From the NCBI GenBank assembly GCA_947588805.1, contig CANPYR010000015.1, positions 1-45,828 of the forward strand: 45,828 nucleotides of DNA, written 5' to 3'. The notes under the pieces are model-generated. The model searched no databases. It had not been told where the DNA came from and worked only from the letters and a program-made list of their open reading frames with translations. The stretch comes from an uncultured Clostridia bacterium. GTDB lineage: Bacteria; Bacillota; Clostridia; Oscillospirales; Ruminococcaceae. The position numbers and the translations under genes are program-made. Each line of letters opens with the position of its first letter. The first letter of the stretch is position 1. Of this stretch, positions 7,561 through 16,958 are shown piece by piece.

Positions 7561-8574
7561 CTAAAACTCCGTTGAAAAGCTGTAGCCCGAAGCGGTCATC
7601 CTGTCGATAAAATCTCCGAGGATCTCCGCGTTTGTTTCGGATACCGAGTGCAGAAGATAAATAGCGCCGGGATGCGCTCTTTCGCAAAGCTTTTCAAGCG
7701 CCGCTGACGGCTCCGGTTGGTTATTTACGTCCCAGTCGGCGTATGCAAAGCTCCAGAGCACCGTCTTATATCCCATATCCGCAGTTACGGCGAGACTCTT
7801 TTCGGAGTACTCCCCTTTCGGCGGTCTGAACAGCGTCATTTCTATCCCGAATTTTTCTGAAACCAATTCGTGAAGCGAGGATATCTCCTCGGCGCATTCT
7901 TCCTCTGAAAGCGTAGGCATAGAATAGTGGCTCATGGAATGCGAGCCGACGGTATGTCCCTCGTCTATCATTCTCTTCACGAGCTCCGGCTGGCGTTTTA
8001 CATAGTCGCCTACCACGAAGAACGTAGCTTTTACTCCCTTTTCTTTGAGAGTATCGAGAATTTTTGAGGTAAAGCCGTTTTCATAGCCCTGGTCAAAGGT
8101 AAGATTTATCGTTTTTTCTTCGGTATTTTTAATAGCCAAAGCGTTATAAGCGGAGCAGCCGTTATTGAATTCAACCGCGCCCATCGGACGGTTCAGTTCG
8201 TCAAATCTTACGCCCTGGCCGTATCCGTGGCATTCGGTATCAAGAGCCGAATAGTCCCGCTTCGCTGCCGCATTTGAAGTTAAAGATACTTCAAGCGCGA
8301 GCGGCTCCATAAGATCGTCTACGTCGGTTTCCTCCCGACGCGTAGTCGGTCCTTCATCAGTCAAAGGGCTTGTATCGCTCGGCAAAGGCTCGGAGAACAT
8401 TTTTATATCGCCGGAAAAATCAGTTTCATATCCCGAAGCTGTTGTTCCGGGACCGGTCGTGATCTTCCCGCTTTCCGAAAAATATCTTCCGTCCTCGCCC
8501 GTCGCGCAGCCCGACAGAGGGAGCACAAGCGCAGAAGCGGCCAATAAAGATAATATTCGCAGCTTGAATGGCAT
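7561..8574 (-). CDS. PdaA-like polysaccharide deacetylase, lipoprotein
   Basis: Exported NodB-fold deacetylase, most like the spore-cortex enzyme PdaA, which removes acetyl groups from muramic acid on the way to muramic-delta-lactam. The N-terminus is a lipoprotein signal (VLPLSGCATG), followed by a low-complexity linker to about residue 90. The catalytic domain (about 150-335) has motif 1 TFDQGYENG (Gln replaces the second Asp, as is usual in the PdaA group). It also has the metal histidines in GSHSMSHYSM, motif 3 FRPPKGEYS and the late His in YLLHSV. AAGGTGAG precedes the ATG. With SpoVB it suggests a sporulation-competent lineage, although vegetative wall modification is possible. Confidence 0.88.
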   Translation of the reverse strand: MPFKLRILSLLAASALVLPLSGCATGEDGRYFSESGKITTGPGTTASGYETDFSGDIKMFSEPLPSDTSPLTDEGPTTRREETDVDDLMEPLALEVSLTSNAAAKRDYSALDTECHGYGQGVRFDELNRPMGAVEFNNGCSAYNALAIKNTEEKTINLTFDQGYENGFTSKILDTLKEKGVKATFFVVGDYVKRQPELVKRMIDEGHTVGSHSMSHYSMPTLSEEECAEEISSLHELVSEKFGIEMTLFRPPKGEYSEKSLAVTADMGYKTVLWSFAYADWDVNNQPEPSAALEKLCERAHPGAIYLLHSVSETNAEILGDFIDRMTASGYSFSTEF

Positions 8575-8769
8575 AAGCTCACCTTGCTTTCGGTTCGGTC
8601 CCGCTTTTTTAATGGCAGGACCGCTCTTGAATATACGGTTTTTGCCGCATAGATAATATGTGCAAAGGCGAGAAAAAAATCAGTGGGAAATTATTCTAAA
8701 ATTTTTGGGCGAGAAGGAGAAAGGCGCGCTTCTCTCTTAGGTACAGAATTCGCCGGCTTTCGCTAATTT

Positions 8770-9030
8770 TTACGTGTTCCCATGCTTTTTTGACAGGGCC
8801 ATGGTTCCGGAAAGCAGCGGCCGCATACCTTCGATAAGCGTTCTGAATATATAATAGCTCAGCCTGAATATCACTATCGCTATCTCTATCGGACAGACTA
8901 CCGCAAGATTCGGCACGCTGATCCCGTAATACTCCGAAGCCGCGTTCATGGCTGCGCTGCTTGAGGGTAGAAGACAGTAAACAAGGGATAAAACCGCGAT
9001 AAGCGCTAAGATAAATTTGATTTTTTTCAT
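8770..9030 (-). CDS. Hypothetical small membrane protein (86 aa)
   Basis: I do not recognise a family. An N-terminal signal-like helix (residues 4-26) is followed by a second hydrophobic segment (about 45-65, AVVCPIEIAIVIFRLSYYIF) and a basic tail. AGGAGGG sits 7 nt before the ATG, and a good promoter precedes it, so it is likely a real gene. It follows the MFS gene on the same strand. Confidence 0.6.
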   Translation of the reverse strand: MKKIKFILALIAVLSLVYCLLPSSSAAMNAASEYYGISVPNLAVVCPIEIAIVIFRLSYYIFRTLIEGMRPLLSGTMALSKKHGNT

Positions 9031-9081
9031 TACCGATCCCTCCTTGGTTCTTCGGTTTATCCTGTCTTTCGACTTTTTTAT

Positions 9082-9110
9082 ATTATAAAACGCCGCCCTG
9101 CCGATTGCAA
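9082..9110 (-). promoter_or_regulatory. Promoter of the 86-aa membrane protein
   Basis: On the minus strand: TTGCAA, 17-nt spacer, TATAAT. It overlaps an imperfect hairpin (CCGTCCTG/CAGGGCGG, about 9092-9123) followed by CGTTTTAT, which may also end MFS transcription. Confidence 0.65.
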
Positions 9111-9151
9111 TAACAGGACGGTTACAGTTCGGTTAATTTTCAGTTACAGCT

Positions 9152-10342
9152 TTACCGCTTTGTTACGGTTTTTTCGCACCGCGAAAGCATTATCATCCCT
9201 AAAACCATCACTACCGGGAATATTGCCGATACTCCGAGACCGAATCTCAGGTTATCGCCCGCCGCTGAGGATACGAGTCCTACTACCGTAGGCCCTCCGG
9301 TGCAGCCTAAATCTCCCGCTAACGCGAGCATAGCAAATAACGCCGTTCCTCCCTTCGGAAGGCTTGCGGAAGCTATGCTGAATACTCCCGGCCACATTAT
9401 TCCTACGGAAAATCCGCAGAGCGCGCAGCCCGTCAGCGACAAAGCGGGATTTTCGGAAGCCGCCGCAAGAGCATAGCCGACTATGCAGAGAACGCCGCTC
9501 ACTGCGATGAATTTGTTTAGTCTTACCTTTTCGCCGAATTTGCCGTAAAGCGCCCTTGCAAGCCCCATAAGCGCCGCAAAGAAGCAGGGCCCGGCAAGAT
9601 CCCCTACCGCTTTGGAGACCTTAAGACCGCTCTCGGCAAACGCCGAAGCCCACTGCGCCATTCCTAATTCGCTCGCTCCGGCAGCGGACATAAGTATTAA
9701 AAAGATCCAGAAGATCTTCGTCTTAAACAGCTCCTTAAGACTCATCCCCTCCCCTTCTTCGGTCAGGCGGTTTATAGGAACTCTTGAAAATACAAAGGCG
9801 TTGAATATCGGAACCGCAGACCAGATGAAGCATAAAATTCTCCAGCTTTCTCTGCCGAAGACGAACATAAACGCAGTCGAAGCCGCTACTACCAAAACTA
9901 CTCCCCAACAGTAGAAGGAGTGAAGTATACTCATCTCAGCTGCCTTATTGTCCGAAGGACAGGCTTCTACTATCGGGCTTACAAGCACTTCAAGAAGTCC
10001 CCCGCCGATCGCATACAGAAGAACCGATATCAGAAGCCCTAAAAACGGCGAGGGAAGGATCCCCGGAAGAACGGCCATTCCGATCAGTCCGCAGGCGGCG
10101 AATATATGCGCGGAAACTATAGACGCCCTGTAGCCGATCTTATCTACGAATTTTACCGAGAGAAGATCGACGGTCAGCTGAGTGAGAAAATTAAGGGTAG
10201 TTAGAAGAGTTACCGTTTTCAGAGTGACCCAGCCGTAGGAAATAAATGTGACGAAAAGAAGCGGAGCGAGATTATTCGCTATTCCCTGGACGATATATCC
10301 CAAGTAGCACGCCCTGACTGTCTTTTTAAAATCTTTTTTCAT
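9152..10342 (-). CDS. Major facilitator superfamily transporter
   Basis: Secondary transporter with about 12 hydrophobic helices over 396 residues. The pattern of two six-helix halves with a central loop near residue 200 (RVPINRLTEEGEGMSLKEL) is clear, and an A-like loop occurs after helix 2 (KFVDKIGYRASIVSA). It resembles the FucP/sugar-type MFS branch rather than drug exporters, but the substrate cannot be read from the sequence. The first in-frame codon is GTG at 10351; the ATG at 10342 is better spaced (6 nt) from AGGGTG and is used here. It lies just downstream of tRNA-Arg on the same strand, separated by a terminator. Confidence 0.85.
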   Translation of the reverse strand: MKKDFKKTVRACYLGYIVQGIANNLAPLLFVTFISYGWVTLKTVTLLTTLNFLTQLTVDLLSVKFVDKIGYRASIVSAHIFAACGLIGMAVLPGILPSPFLGLLISVLLYAIGGGLLEVLVSPIVEACPSDNKAAEMSILHSFYCWGVVLVVAASTAFMFVFGRESWRILCFIWSAVPIFNAFVFSRVPINRLTEEGEGMSLKELFKTKIFWIFLILMSAAGASELGMAQWASAFAESGLKVSKAVGDLAGPCFFAALMGLARALYGKFGEKVRLNKFIAVSGVLCIVGYALAAASENPALSLTGCALCGFSVGIMWPGVFSIASASLPKGGTALFAMLALAGDLGCTGGPTVVGLVSSAAGDNLRFGLGVSAIFPVVMVLGMIMLSRCEKTVTKR

Positions 10343-10383
10343 TATTTTCACCCTGCGAGATAAATTTATATAGATATATACGC

Positions 10384-10415
10384 AAAAAGAAAAAGCCGTT
10401 ATTTCGCGGCTTTTT
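10384..10415 (-). terminator. Terminator of tRNA-Arg
   Basis: On the minus strand AAAAAGCCG and CGGCTTTTT form a stem with an 8-nt loop, followed by more T residues. It begins 3 nt after the encoded CCA. Confidence 0.85.
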
Positions 10416-10417
10416 CC

Positions 10418-10493
10418 TGGCGCGCCCGGGGAGATTCGAACTCTCGACCTGCCGGTTCGTAGCCGGACACTCTATCCACTGAGCTACGGGCGC
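10418..10493 (-). tRNA. tRNA-Arg(ACG)
   Basis: A 76-nt cloverleaf with CCA encoded. The acceptor GCGCCCG/CGGGCGC is perfect, the D stem is GCTC/GAGT, and the anticodon loop CTACGAA gives ACG (A34 would be edited to inosine). The T loop is TTCGAAT. There are two weak spots: a T-C at the outer anticodon pair and an A-C in the T stem. Confidence 0.93.
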
Positions 10494-10507
10494 ATCCACA
10501 AGTCATT

Positions 10508-10536
10508 ATATTATCACAAACGGGTTCGTTTGTCAA
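10508..10536 (-). promoter_or_regulatory. Promoter of tRNA-Arg
   Basis: On the minus strand: consensus TTGACA, 17-nt spacer, TAATAT, 14 nt before the mature 5' end. Confidence 0.85.
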
Positions 10537-10804
10537 GAGTATTCCGGAAAGTTTTTTTATTTTTTTAGAAGCTAAGGCATGATAGACGGCAGAAGGTCGG
10601 ATTATAAGATCGGCGGGATGAGCTTAGAAGCATAGCTCGTGTCGGAACAGCATGAAGATACCGGAGTCGGAGATAAATAATCCTGCTTCGGCTTTTTTCG
10701 GACTTTAACATTTTCTCAGTCGCTATATTATAATAAATCAATTTTTCATCTTTATATAACCATTCTGCACAAGAGGCGGATTTATTTTCGGTAAAAATAT
10801 ACTA
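10537..10804. other. Intergenic spacer without recognisable gene
   Basis: A divergent spacer between tRNA-Arg and the GH30 gene. I see no ORF with a ribosome binding site and no clear structured RNA. A weak hairpin with a T6 run occurs near 10685-10705. Confidence 0.4.
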
Positions 10805-10833
10805 TTGAATTCCGAGGCTAAATACGTTATAAT
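10805..10833 (+). promoter_or_regulatory. Promoter of the GH30-dockerin gene
   Basis: TTGAAT (10805-10810), 17-nt spacer, TATAAT (10828-10833), 50 nt before the preferred ATG. Confidence 0.8.
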
Positions 10834-10883
10834 TTAATTAAAGCACTTTAAACCGTAAACCGTTTTTTATGAAAGGAACCGCT

Positions 10884-13094
10884 ATGATAAAACATCAATT
10901 TCCCAAAAGGATCATTTCTATCCTCACCGCGCTTGCTACGGTCTTAGCATTCGTCTTAAGCTTAGCCCCTGCGGTATATGCGGATACCGAAGCGAGCTAT
11001 ACCGTTTTTGAAGGACAGAAAAAGCTTGAAGGGTGGTATCCGTCTTTTATCACTCAGTACATGGAGCCGGCAAAAATGGACGGCTTCATCCAAGCTATAT
11101 CTCACGACGGAGCGGTGATAGAGATCACTTATTCCGGAAGCTCGCAGGTCTCTATCCTTTTGCAGAGCTACCCCGTTTCAAACGGCTCGCAGAGATATCC
11201 CCACAAGTCGATTTCCAATCCTACCGTTACAAATCTTTCTAACGGCAGAAAATTGGCTTCCTTCGTCGCGGCCGACCTGATAAAGGCCTATACCTCCGAA
11301 AAGCACCCCGACGACGGGTCCTATCTCAGACTCGATAACGTTTTAAACTTCGGCATAGACGGCTCGGGAAATACCGTTTATTCCGTCGTAGTAAGATGGA
11401 CCTATGCCGGAAATCCTGCTCTTAACGTCGATCTTAACGCTACCTATCAGGAAATGGACGGCTTCGGCGCTTCCTATACCTGGTACGGAGACTGGGTATC
11501 GCAGAACATCCATAAAGAAGAGATCTTCGACTGGATATTCAACGACTGCGGCTTCAATATTCTGAGATTCCGCGACCTGCAGATGGTCAGAGCCTACGGC
11601 GGGGCCTGGGAGGATACAAACTACCGCTCCCGCGCTTATAAGGAATACTATGACGCGGCGATAAAGCGAGGGATAGATCCTATCGTTTTGGTCACAAGCT
11701 GGGGACAGTATACCGAAGCGGACTGGTGCACGCTCTCTAAGGACGCGCAGGGGAATGAATTCTATACCCTTAAAAAGGATTCCAAAGGAAATTACAGATA
11801 TGACGATCTCGCGAAGTTCTGCGTCAAATCGGTCCGGCTCTTTATAGATTCCGGGATCCCGGTGGATTATTTCAGCATCTCAAACGAAGTAGAGCTCCAG
11901 CAGTACCGCGTTGACGAACAGGGCAACGCGAAGTCCGACGCGGGATTCTTCTTAGGCGCCGAGGAAACTCCTTACTACTGCTCCTACGCGAAGGCGTATA
12001 TAGCGGTTTACAAGGCGTTCCGGGAGGCTTTCGGTTCAAACGCTCCGAAGCTTCTTGCAGCCGAGACCATGGCCGCGAATCCCGATCTCTTGAAGAGATA
12101 TATCGATCCTATCATCAAAGAATGCCCCGAGAGCGTGGATACCGTCGCGCATCACCTCTACGGAAGCTCCCTTACGTCCGCTAACTTTGCTAAGATCTCG
12201 GACGAATACTACGGAAAATATAAGATCTGGCAGACCGAATGGTATAACAACGACTTCTTCGATCATGCTGCGGTCATGATAAACGAGCTTGTGAACGAAA
12301 ATATCAACGCATATCTCTACTGGAACGGCGTATGGATTCCGGATAACGCCAACTGCCTTATCCAGATAGACGAATGGGCTCCGACTTCAAGAGTCTCTCG
12401 CCGCGGAAATCACTATATCATGATGCACTTCTCTAAGTTCATCAAAAAGGGATATATAAGAGTCGATTCCTCCGCGTACGCAAGCGGCGTTAAGACCGTC
12501 GCGTTCAAATCCCCCGAGGGAGATAAGCTTGTTATTGTAGCTCTAAATAACACTCAGGCCGACGAGTCGCTGCAGCTTAATATCGGCGCGGACGTGGTTA
12601 AGAGCGAGATCTGGCGCACCACTAAAAATACCTCAGATGTTAATCAGGAGGAAAGGCTCAACAAATACATGGAGAGCGTGAGCGCAAACGTCGCGGACGG
12701 AGAATTCGTCGCTCTTCCTAAAAATACTCTCACTACCTTTGTTCTTGATATCACCACGCACGATCATATTTACGGCGAAGCCTGGAGATACGACGGGGAA
12801 TCGCACTGGCACAACTGCGTTATATGCGGAGAGAGATCCGTGCCCGAGCCCCACGCTATAGAGTTGGGAGGAACGATCTGCGCCGTCTGCGGATACGACT
12901 CCTCTAAGATCCTGCTCGGCGACGTGAACGGCGATAAGAGAATTTCATCCGTAGACGCGGTGCTTATTTTAAGATATCTTGCGGAGTTTAAGGATGAAAA
13001 CGTCGATCTTGCCGCGGGAGATATGAACGGCGATACAAGAATCACAAGTCTTGACGCGGTGCTTATTCTCAGAACTATCGCGGGACTTATCTGA
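10884..13094 (+). CDS. Secreted GH30-family glycosidase with C-terminal dockerin
   Basis: Exported endo-acting glycosidase of the GH30 type (xylanase or related hemicellulase). A signal peptide (residues 1-35, ending APAVYAD) is followed by a ~100-residue beta-rich module of unknown type. The catalytic barrel (about 160-520) starts ATYQEMDGFGASYTW. The likely acid/base is Glu335 in FSISNEVEL and the nucleophile Glu452 in WQTEWYNND. A beta-sandwich ends near 620. Then comes a His/Cys linker with two CxxCG pairs (CVICG, CAVCG), and a type I dockerin from about 676. Its two calcium loops are DVNGDKRISSVDA and DMNGDTRITSLDA. The ATG at 10869 lacks spacing to GAAAGGA, so 10884 is preferred. A dockerin implies a cohesin scaffold elsewhere in the genome. 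The substrate is inferred, not shown. Confidence 0.88.
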   Translation: MIKHQFPKRIISILTALATVLAFVLSLAPAVYADTEASYTVFEGQKKLEGWYPSFITQYMEPAKMDGFIQAISHDGAVIEITYSGSSQVSILLQSYPVSNGSQRYPHKSISNPTVTNLSNGRKLASFVAADLIKAYTSEKHPDDGSYLRLDNVLNFGIDGSGNTVYSVVVRWTYAGNPALNVDLNATYQEMDGFGASYTWYGDWVSQNIHKEEIFDWIFNDCGFNILRFRDLQMVRAYGGAWEDTNYRSRAYKEYYDAAIKRGIDPIVLVTSWGQYTEADWCTLSKDAQGNEFYTLKKDSKGNYRYDDLAKFCVKSVRLFIDSGIPVDYFSISNEVELQQYRVDEQGNAKSDAGFFLGAEETPYYCSYAKAYIAVYKAFREAFGSNAPKLLAAETMAANPDLLKRYIDPIIKECPESVDTVAHHLYGSSLTSANFAKISDEYYGKYKIWQTEWYNNDFFDHAAVMINELVNENINAYLYWNGVWIPDNANCLIQIDEWAPTSRVSRRGNHYIMMHFSKFIKKGYIRVDSSAYASGVKTVAFKSPEGDKLVIVALNNTQADESLQLNIGADVVKSEIWRTTKNTSDVNQEERLNKYMESVSANVADGEFVALPKNTLTTFVLDITTHDHIYGEAWRYDGESHWHNCVICGERSVPEPHAIELGGTICAVCGYDSSKILLGDVNGDKRISSVDAVLILRYLAEFKDENVDLAAGDMNGDTRITSLDAVLILRTIAGLI

Positions 13095-13124
13095 CGGGAT
13101 AATTTTATAACGGTCAGGATGTCG

Positions 13125-13159
13125 GCGGGCGCTCCCCTTTTATGCGGGCGCCCGCTTTT
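13125..13159 (+). terminator. Terminator of the GH30 gene
   Basis: GCGGGCGC (13125-13132) pairs with GCGCCCGC (13148-13155), followed by TTTTA. It lies 30 nt after the stop codon. Confidence 0.8.
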
Positions 13160-13261
13160 AATATGCCGAAAATGCGTCAGCCGCTAATTGCGCGGCGGGG
13201 TCTTCTATAAAATAACCAAAACGTCTGCCAGAACCGGGCGATATATCCATAAATTTAGCTA

Positions 13262-13290
13262 TTGCATTATACGAAATAATTTGTTATAAT
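13262..13290 (+). promoter_or_regulatory. Promoter of lon-engB
   Basis: TTGCAT (13262-13267), 17-nt spacer, TATAAT (13285-13290). The ~125-nt leader after it shows no CIRCE or CtsR-type heptad that I can recognise, so heat-shock control is not evident. Confidence 0.8.
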
Positions 13291-13416
13291 AGTCTCGCGG
13301 GAGCATTCCGTCTCGCTTCTTCGTCCGCGGCGGGTAACTTTTATCATACCGCGGCGTGAATTTTTACTCAAAACTGTAAATTTCTTACTCTTCTCAAATG
13401 GAGGTATTTTTTGATC

Positions 13417-15834
13417 ATGGCCGATAAATCAAATCTTCTTACACTGCCTTGCGTAGCTACGAGGGATGTGGTCGTTCTTCCGGGGATGCAGCTCAGATTC
13501 GACGTAAGCAGGGAAAAATCCCTTGAGTCGTTAAAGGCGGCGCTTGAAAGCGAAAAGCTTGTATTTTTGGTCGCGCAGAAGGACGTTTCTATCGACGACC
13601 CGAAGCAGTCCGACTGCTATAAGGTCGGAACGGTTTGCGAAATTAAACAGCTCGTAAAGAGCGCCGACGGGATATCAAGAGTGCGCGTTCAGGGCGTATG
13701 CCGCGCTAAGGTCGTAACGATAGCCTGCGAGGGAGGTATGCTTGTTTCGAGCGTAAGGATCCTTAAATCCGGAAAGCGCGAAGCCGCTTCGGAAAACGAG
13801 ATAGACGCGGTAATGAGAGCCGTGAAGTCCGCTTTTGCGGGGTACGCTCAGGCAGTTCAAAGGCTTCCGGAGGAGCTTAAGCGCGCAGTGGCTTCCGCTT
13901 CAAGCCCCGAGGAGCTCTATCAGACCATAGCTTTCAACATAAGCCTTCCGTTCAGCGGCAGACAGGACCTTTTGGAAGCTGTCGGAGATGTGAACAGGCT
14001 TTCGGTGCTTTATGCGATTCTGACCAACGAAACTCAGATCCTGTCGCTTGAAAAGGACATCCAAGCGAAGGTGAACGAAGCCATTAACCGCGAGCAGAGA
14101 GATTACTATCTCCGCGAGGAGCTCAAGGTCATTCATGAAGAGCTTGGCGACAACAACCCGCAGGATGAATTCGGGATGATGGACAACGGCTTCGAGTACT
14201 TTGAGAAGATGGCCGACGCGGGACTTTCGGAGGAAAATATCCAAAAGCTTGCCGGAGAGATAAACAGGCTTAATAAAATGCCCTACGGCTCTCAGGAAGC
14301 CGCGGTCATAAGGGCTTATCTCGATACGGTTCTGGAGCTTCCCTGGAAAAAGAAAACCGAGGACAGAACGAACGTCGAAAAGGTAGCGGAACAGCTTGAT
14401 AAGGACCACTACGGCCTTAAAAAAGTCAAGGACAGGATCTTGGAGTTTATCTCCGTAAGAAACCTGATTCCCGACGTCAAGGGACAGATTATCTGCCTTG
14501 TAGGCCCTCCGGGAGTCGGTAAAACTTCTATCGGAAAATCGATTGCTAAGGCGCTCGGAAGAAAGTATGCGAGAGTATCTCTCGGCGGAATACGCGACGA
14601 GAGCGACATAAGAGGTCACAGAAAGACCTATATCGGCTCTATGCCGGGACGGATCATCAACGCAGTTAAGCAGGCGGGTACAAAAAATCCTCTTATTCTT
14701 CTTGACGAGATAGACAAGATGGCGAACGACTTCAGAGGAGACCCGTCGAGCGCCATGCTCGAGGTTCTGGACAGCGAACAGAACAAAGAGTTCCGGGATC
14801 ACTATATCGAGATTCCTTTCGATCTTTCGGACGTTCTTTTCGTCACGACCGCAAACAGTCTCGATACTATCGCTCCCCCGCTTCTTGACAGGATGGATAT
14901 AATCGAGCTGCCGAGCTATACGAGAGAAGAGAAGTTTGAGATCGCAAAGCGCCATCTCGTCCCGAAGCAGCTTAAGGCTAACGGTCTTAACGGCAGGATG
15001 ATAAGATTCACCGACGCGGGGATATATGAGCTTATAGACTTTTATACAAAAGAAGCAGGAGTCAGAAGCCTTGAAAGAAGCATAGCTTCTATTTGCAGAA
15101 AGGCCGCTAAGGATATAGTCGCCAAGGAAGCCGCAAGAGTTACCGTCACTCCGGAGACGGCTGAAAAATATCTCGGAGTCAGAAAATTCACCGACGATCT
15201 TAAGTCCGACAGACCGCAGGTCGGTGAGGTGAACGGGCTCGCCTGGACGGCGGTGGGCGGCACTCTTATGCCGCTCGAAGTCCTTTCAGTTGAAGGAAAG
15301 GGCGCGGTAGAGCTGACGGGTTCTTTAGGAAACGTGATGAAGGAATCTGCTAAGATCGCCGTTACATACACAAGAAGCATCGCCGAAAAATACGGAATCG
15401 ACAAGGAATTTTATCAAAAACGCGATATTCATGTCCACGCTCCCGAGGGGGCAGTTCCGAAGGACGGCCCTTCGGCAGGCGTTACGCTCGCCACGGCTAT
15501 GATCTCGGAGCTTTCCGGGATACCGGTCCGCTCGGACGTTGCGATGACCGGAGAGATAACTCTTCGCGGGAAGGTCCTTCCGATAGGAGGACTGCGCGAA
15601 AAGACTATGGCCGCTTATAAGTCGGGAATTAAAACCGTCATAATCCCCTCTGCTAACAAGCCGGATCTTGAAGAGGTGGACGAAAAGGTCAGGGACAGTC
15701 TTGAATTCGTGTATGCGGAAACCATAGAGGACGTGCTCGAAAACGCGCTTATAAGGCCTTCCGACAACCGCGCAGCGGTTTTGCCGCACGACGAATTCAA
15801 GAAGGGCGGTAAAAGAGTAGGAGCAAGAAGCTGA
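13417..15834 (+). CDS. lon: ATP-dependent Lon protease
   Basis: Hexameric cytosolic AAA+ serine protease that degrades misfolded and regulatory proteins. The N-terminal substrate domain spans about 1-300. The ATPase has Walker A GPPGVGKT (from residue 363), Walker [10 protein letters not shown] and a sensor region [11 protein letters not shown]. The protease has the dyad Ser686 in PKDGPSAGV and Lys729 in [10 protein letters not shown], with the usual 43-residue spacing. The length of 805 aa is normal. GGAGG at 13400-13404 lies 6 nt from an in-frame TTG (13411) and 12 nt from ATG (13417), so two extra N-terminal residues are possible. The stop codon overlaps the engB start (TGATG), as in the lon-ysxC pair of Bacillus. 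Confidence 0.98.
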   Translation: MADKSNLLTLPCVATRDVVVLPGMQLRFDVSREKSLESLKAALESEKLVFLVAQKDVSIDDPKQSDCYKVGTVCEIKQLVKSADGISRVRVQGVCRAKVVTIACEGGMLVSSVRILKSGKREAASENEIDAVMRAVKSAFAGYAQAVQRLPEELKRAVASASSPEELYQTIAFNISLPFSGRQDLLEAVGDVNRLSVLYAILTNETQILSLEKDIQAKVNEAINREQRDYYLREELKVIHEELGDNNPQDEFGMMDNGFEYFEKMADAGLSEENIQKLAGEINRLNKMPYGSQEAAVIRAYLDTVLELPWKKKTEDRTNVEKVAEQLDKDHYGLKKVKDRILEFISVRNLIPDVKGQIICLVGPPGVGKTSIGKSIAKALGRKYARVSLGGIRDESDIRGHRKTYIGSMPGRIINAVKQAGTKNPLILLDEIDKMANDFRGDPSSAMLEVLDSEQNKEFRDHYIEIPFDLSDVLFVTTANSLDTIAPPLLDRMDIIELPSYTREEKFEIAKRHLVPKQLKANGLNGRMIRFTDAGIYELIDFYTKEAGVRSLERSIASICRKAAKDIVAKEAARVTVTPETAEKYLGVRKFTDDLKSDRPQVGEVNGLAWTAVGGTLMPLEVLSVEGKGAVELTGSLGNVMKESAKIAVTYTRSIAEKYGIDKEFYQKRDIHVHAPEGAVPKDGPSAGVTLATAMISELSGIPVRSDVAMTGEITLRGKVLPIGGLREKTMAAYKSGIKTVIIPSANKPDLEEVDEKVRDSLEFVYAETIEDVLENALIRPSDNRAAVLPHDEFKKGGKRVGARS

Positions 15835-16430
15835 TGAATTTCCAGAAAACAGAATTTTACTCCGCTTACGGAACATCAAAACAGCTCCCCCCGTCCGACG
15901 GGGTCGAGATAGTCTTTTCGGGGCATTCAAACGTCGGAAAATCTTCGCTTATAAATAAGCTTGCCGGAAGACGCTCGCTCGCAAGGGTGAGCGCTACTCC
16001 CGGCAAGACCGCTACTATAAACTTTTATACGCTTGAAAACGTCAGGTTCGTCGATCTTCCGGGATACGGCTACGCTAAAGTCTCTAAGGCCGAGAAGGAA
16101 AGATGGAGGGATCTTATCGGGGGATATTTCGGGGATACCGATAGGGACTTGGGACTTGTCTTTCAGCTCATCGATTTCCGTCACCCCCCTACCGCCGACG
16201 ACGTTATGATGGTAAACTTTCTTATCGACAGCGAGCTGCCGTTTGTAATTATCCTTACAAAGGCCGATAAGCTCAGTAAGTCCGAACGCGCTAAAAGAGA
16301 AGAAGCGTTTAAAAGCGAGATTCCCTGCTTTGAGGATATTACAGTGATACCGTTTTCATCCGTTACAGGGGAAGGAGTCGAAAAAATTCGGGAAACCGTC
16401 TGCGAAATAGCCGCAGAGGACGGTGAATAG
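15834..16430 (+). CDS. engB: Ribosome-assembly GTPase EngB/YsxC
   Basis: TRAFAC-class GTPase that binds the 50S precursor late in assembly. It has G1 GHSNVGKSS, the switch I Thr in SATPGKTATINFY, G3 DLPGYGYAKV, G4 LTKADKL and a G5-like SSVTGEGV. The length of 198 aa is typical. Its ATG overlaps the lon stop codon by one base, so translation is probably coupled and both share the promoter at 13262. Confidence 0.97.
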   Translation: MNFQKTEFYSAYGTSKQLPPSDGVEIVFSGHSNVGKSSLINKLAGRRSLARVSATPGKTATINFYTLENVRFVDLPGYGYAKVSKAEKERWRDLIGGYFGDTDRDLGLVFQLIDFRHPPTADDVMMVNFLIDSELPFVIILTKADKLSKSERAKREEAFKSEIPCFEDITVIPFSSVTGEGVEKIRETVCEIAAEDGE

Positions 16431-16560
16431 GGAGTTTCCGGACGTCTTGCAGTTATTTACAATATATGGATATTTTATATATTTTGCAAAATTCATCTCC
16501 AAATTTACACTAAATTACAGAAAAAATTTGAATTTTTTACGATTTTTTGGCAAAAGGGGC

Positions 16561-16589
16561 TTTACAAAAAAATACGGATGTGTTATAAT
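16561..16589 (+). promoter_or_regulatory. Promoter of the yerC-methyltransferase-hslO operon
   Basis: TTTACA (16561-16566), 17-nt spacer, TATAAT (16584-16589). Transcription would start near 16597, which rules out the long upstream reading of the YerC frame. Confidence 0.85.
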
Positions 16590-16646
16590 GCAACTGTAAG
16601 AAACATTAAAACAGCCAGTTTATTCAAGTATTTCAGGGTTCAATCC

Positions 16647-16958
16647 ATGCGTAATCTGGCGAAAGAGCCTCAGCTGGACGACCTGTTCAACGCGATACTT
16701 AATCTGGAAAATATCGATGAGTGCTATGATCTTTTCGAGGATCTCTGCACGATTCTTGAGATCAAAAGCCTTGCCCAGAGATTCCAGGTAGCGAAGATGC
16801 TCATGAGCAAGCACGTTTACAGCGACATCGTTGCAGAGACCGGCGCGTCCACTGCTACTATTAGCAGAGTAAACCGCAGCATCAATTACGGTGCGGGCGG
16901 CTATTCGATGATATTCAAGAGGATGAAGGAACTTGAAGAAAAGAGCAACCGGCAGTGA
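16647..16958 (+). CDS. yerC: YerC/TrpR-superfamily DNA-binding protein
   Basis: Small helix-turn-helix protein of the TrpR-related YerC family, known from Bacillus but of undefined target. The core EIKSLAQRFQVAKML and the recognition segment ETGASTATISRVNRSINYG match the family closely. The 103 aa begin at MRNLAKEPQLDDLF. An earlier in-frame ATG (16578) lies upstream of the predicted transcription start and is rejected. The next gene starts inside its last codons, so the two are probably translationally coupled. Confidence 0.9.
   Translation: MRNLAKEPQLDDLFNAILNLENIDECYDLFEDLCTILEIKSLAQRFQVAKMLMSKHVYSDIVAETGASTATISRVNRSINYGAGGYSMIFKRMKELEEKSNRQ

Noticed and set aside
13291..13410. Heat-shock operator (CIRCE or CtsR box) before lon
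   Set aside because: No matching inverted or tandem heptad repeat could be found in the leader.
13900..14955. 351-codon open frame opposite lon
   Set aside because: It lies fully inside the conserved lon gene on the other strand, has no ribosome binding site, and mirrors lon codon use.
16578..16646. N-terminal extension of YerC
   Set aside because: The upstream ATG overlaps the -10 box and lies before the predicted transcription start; homologues begin near the later ATG.
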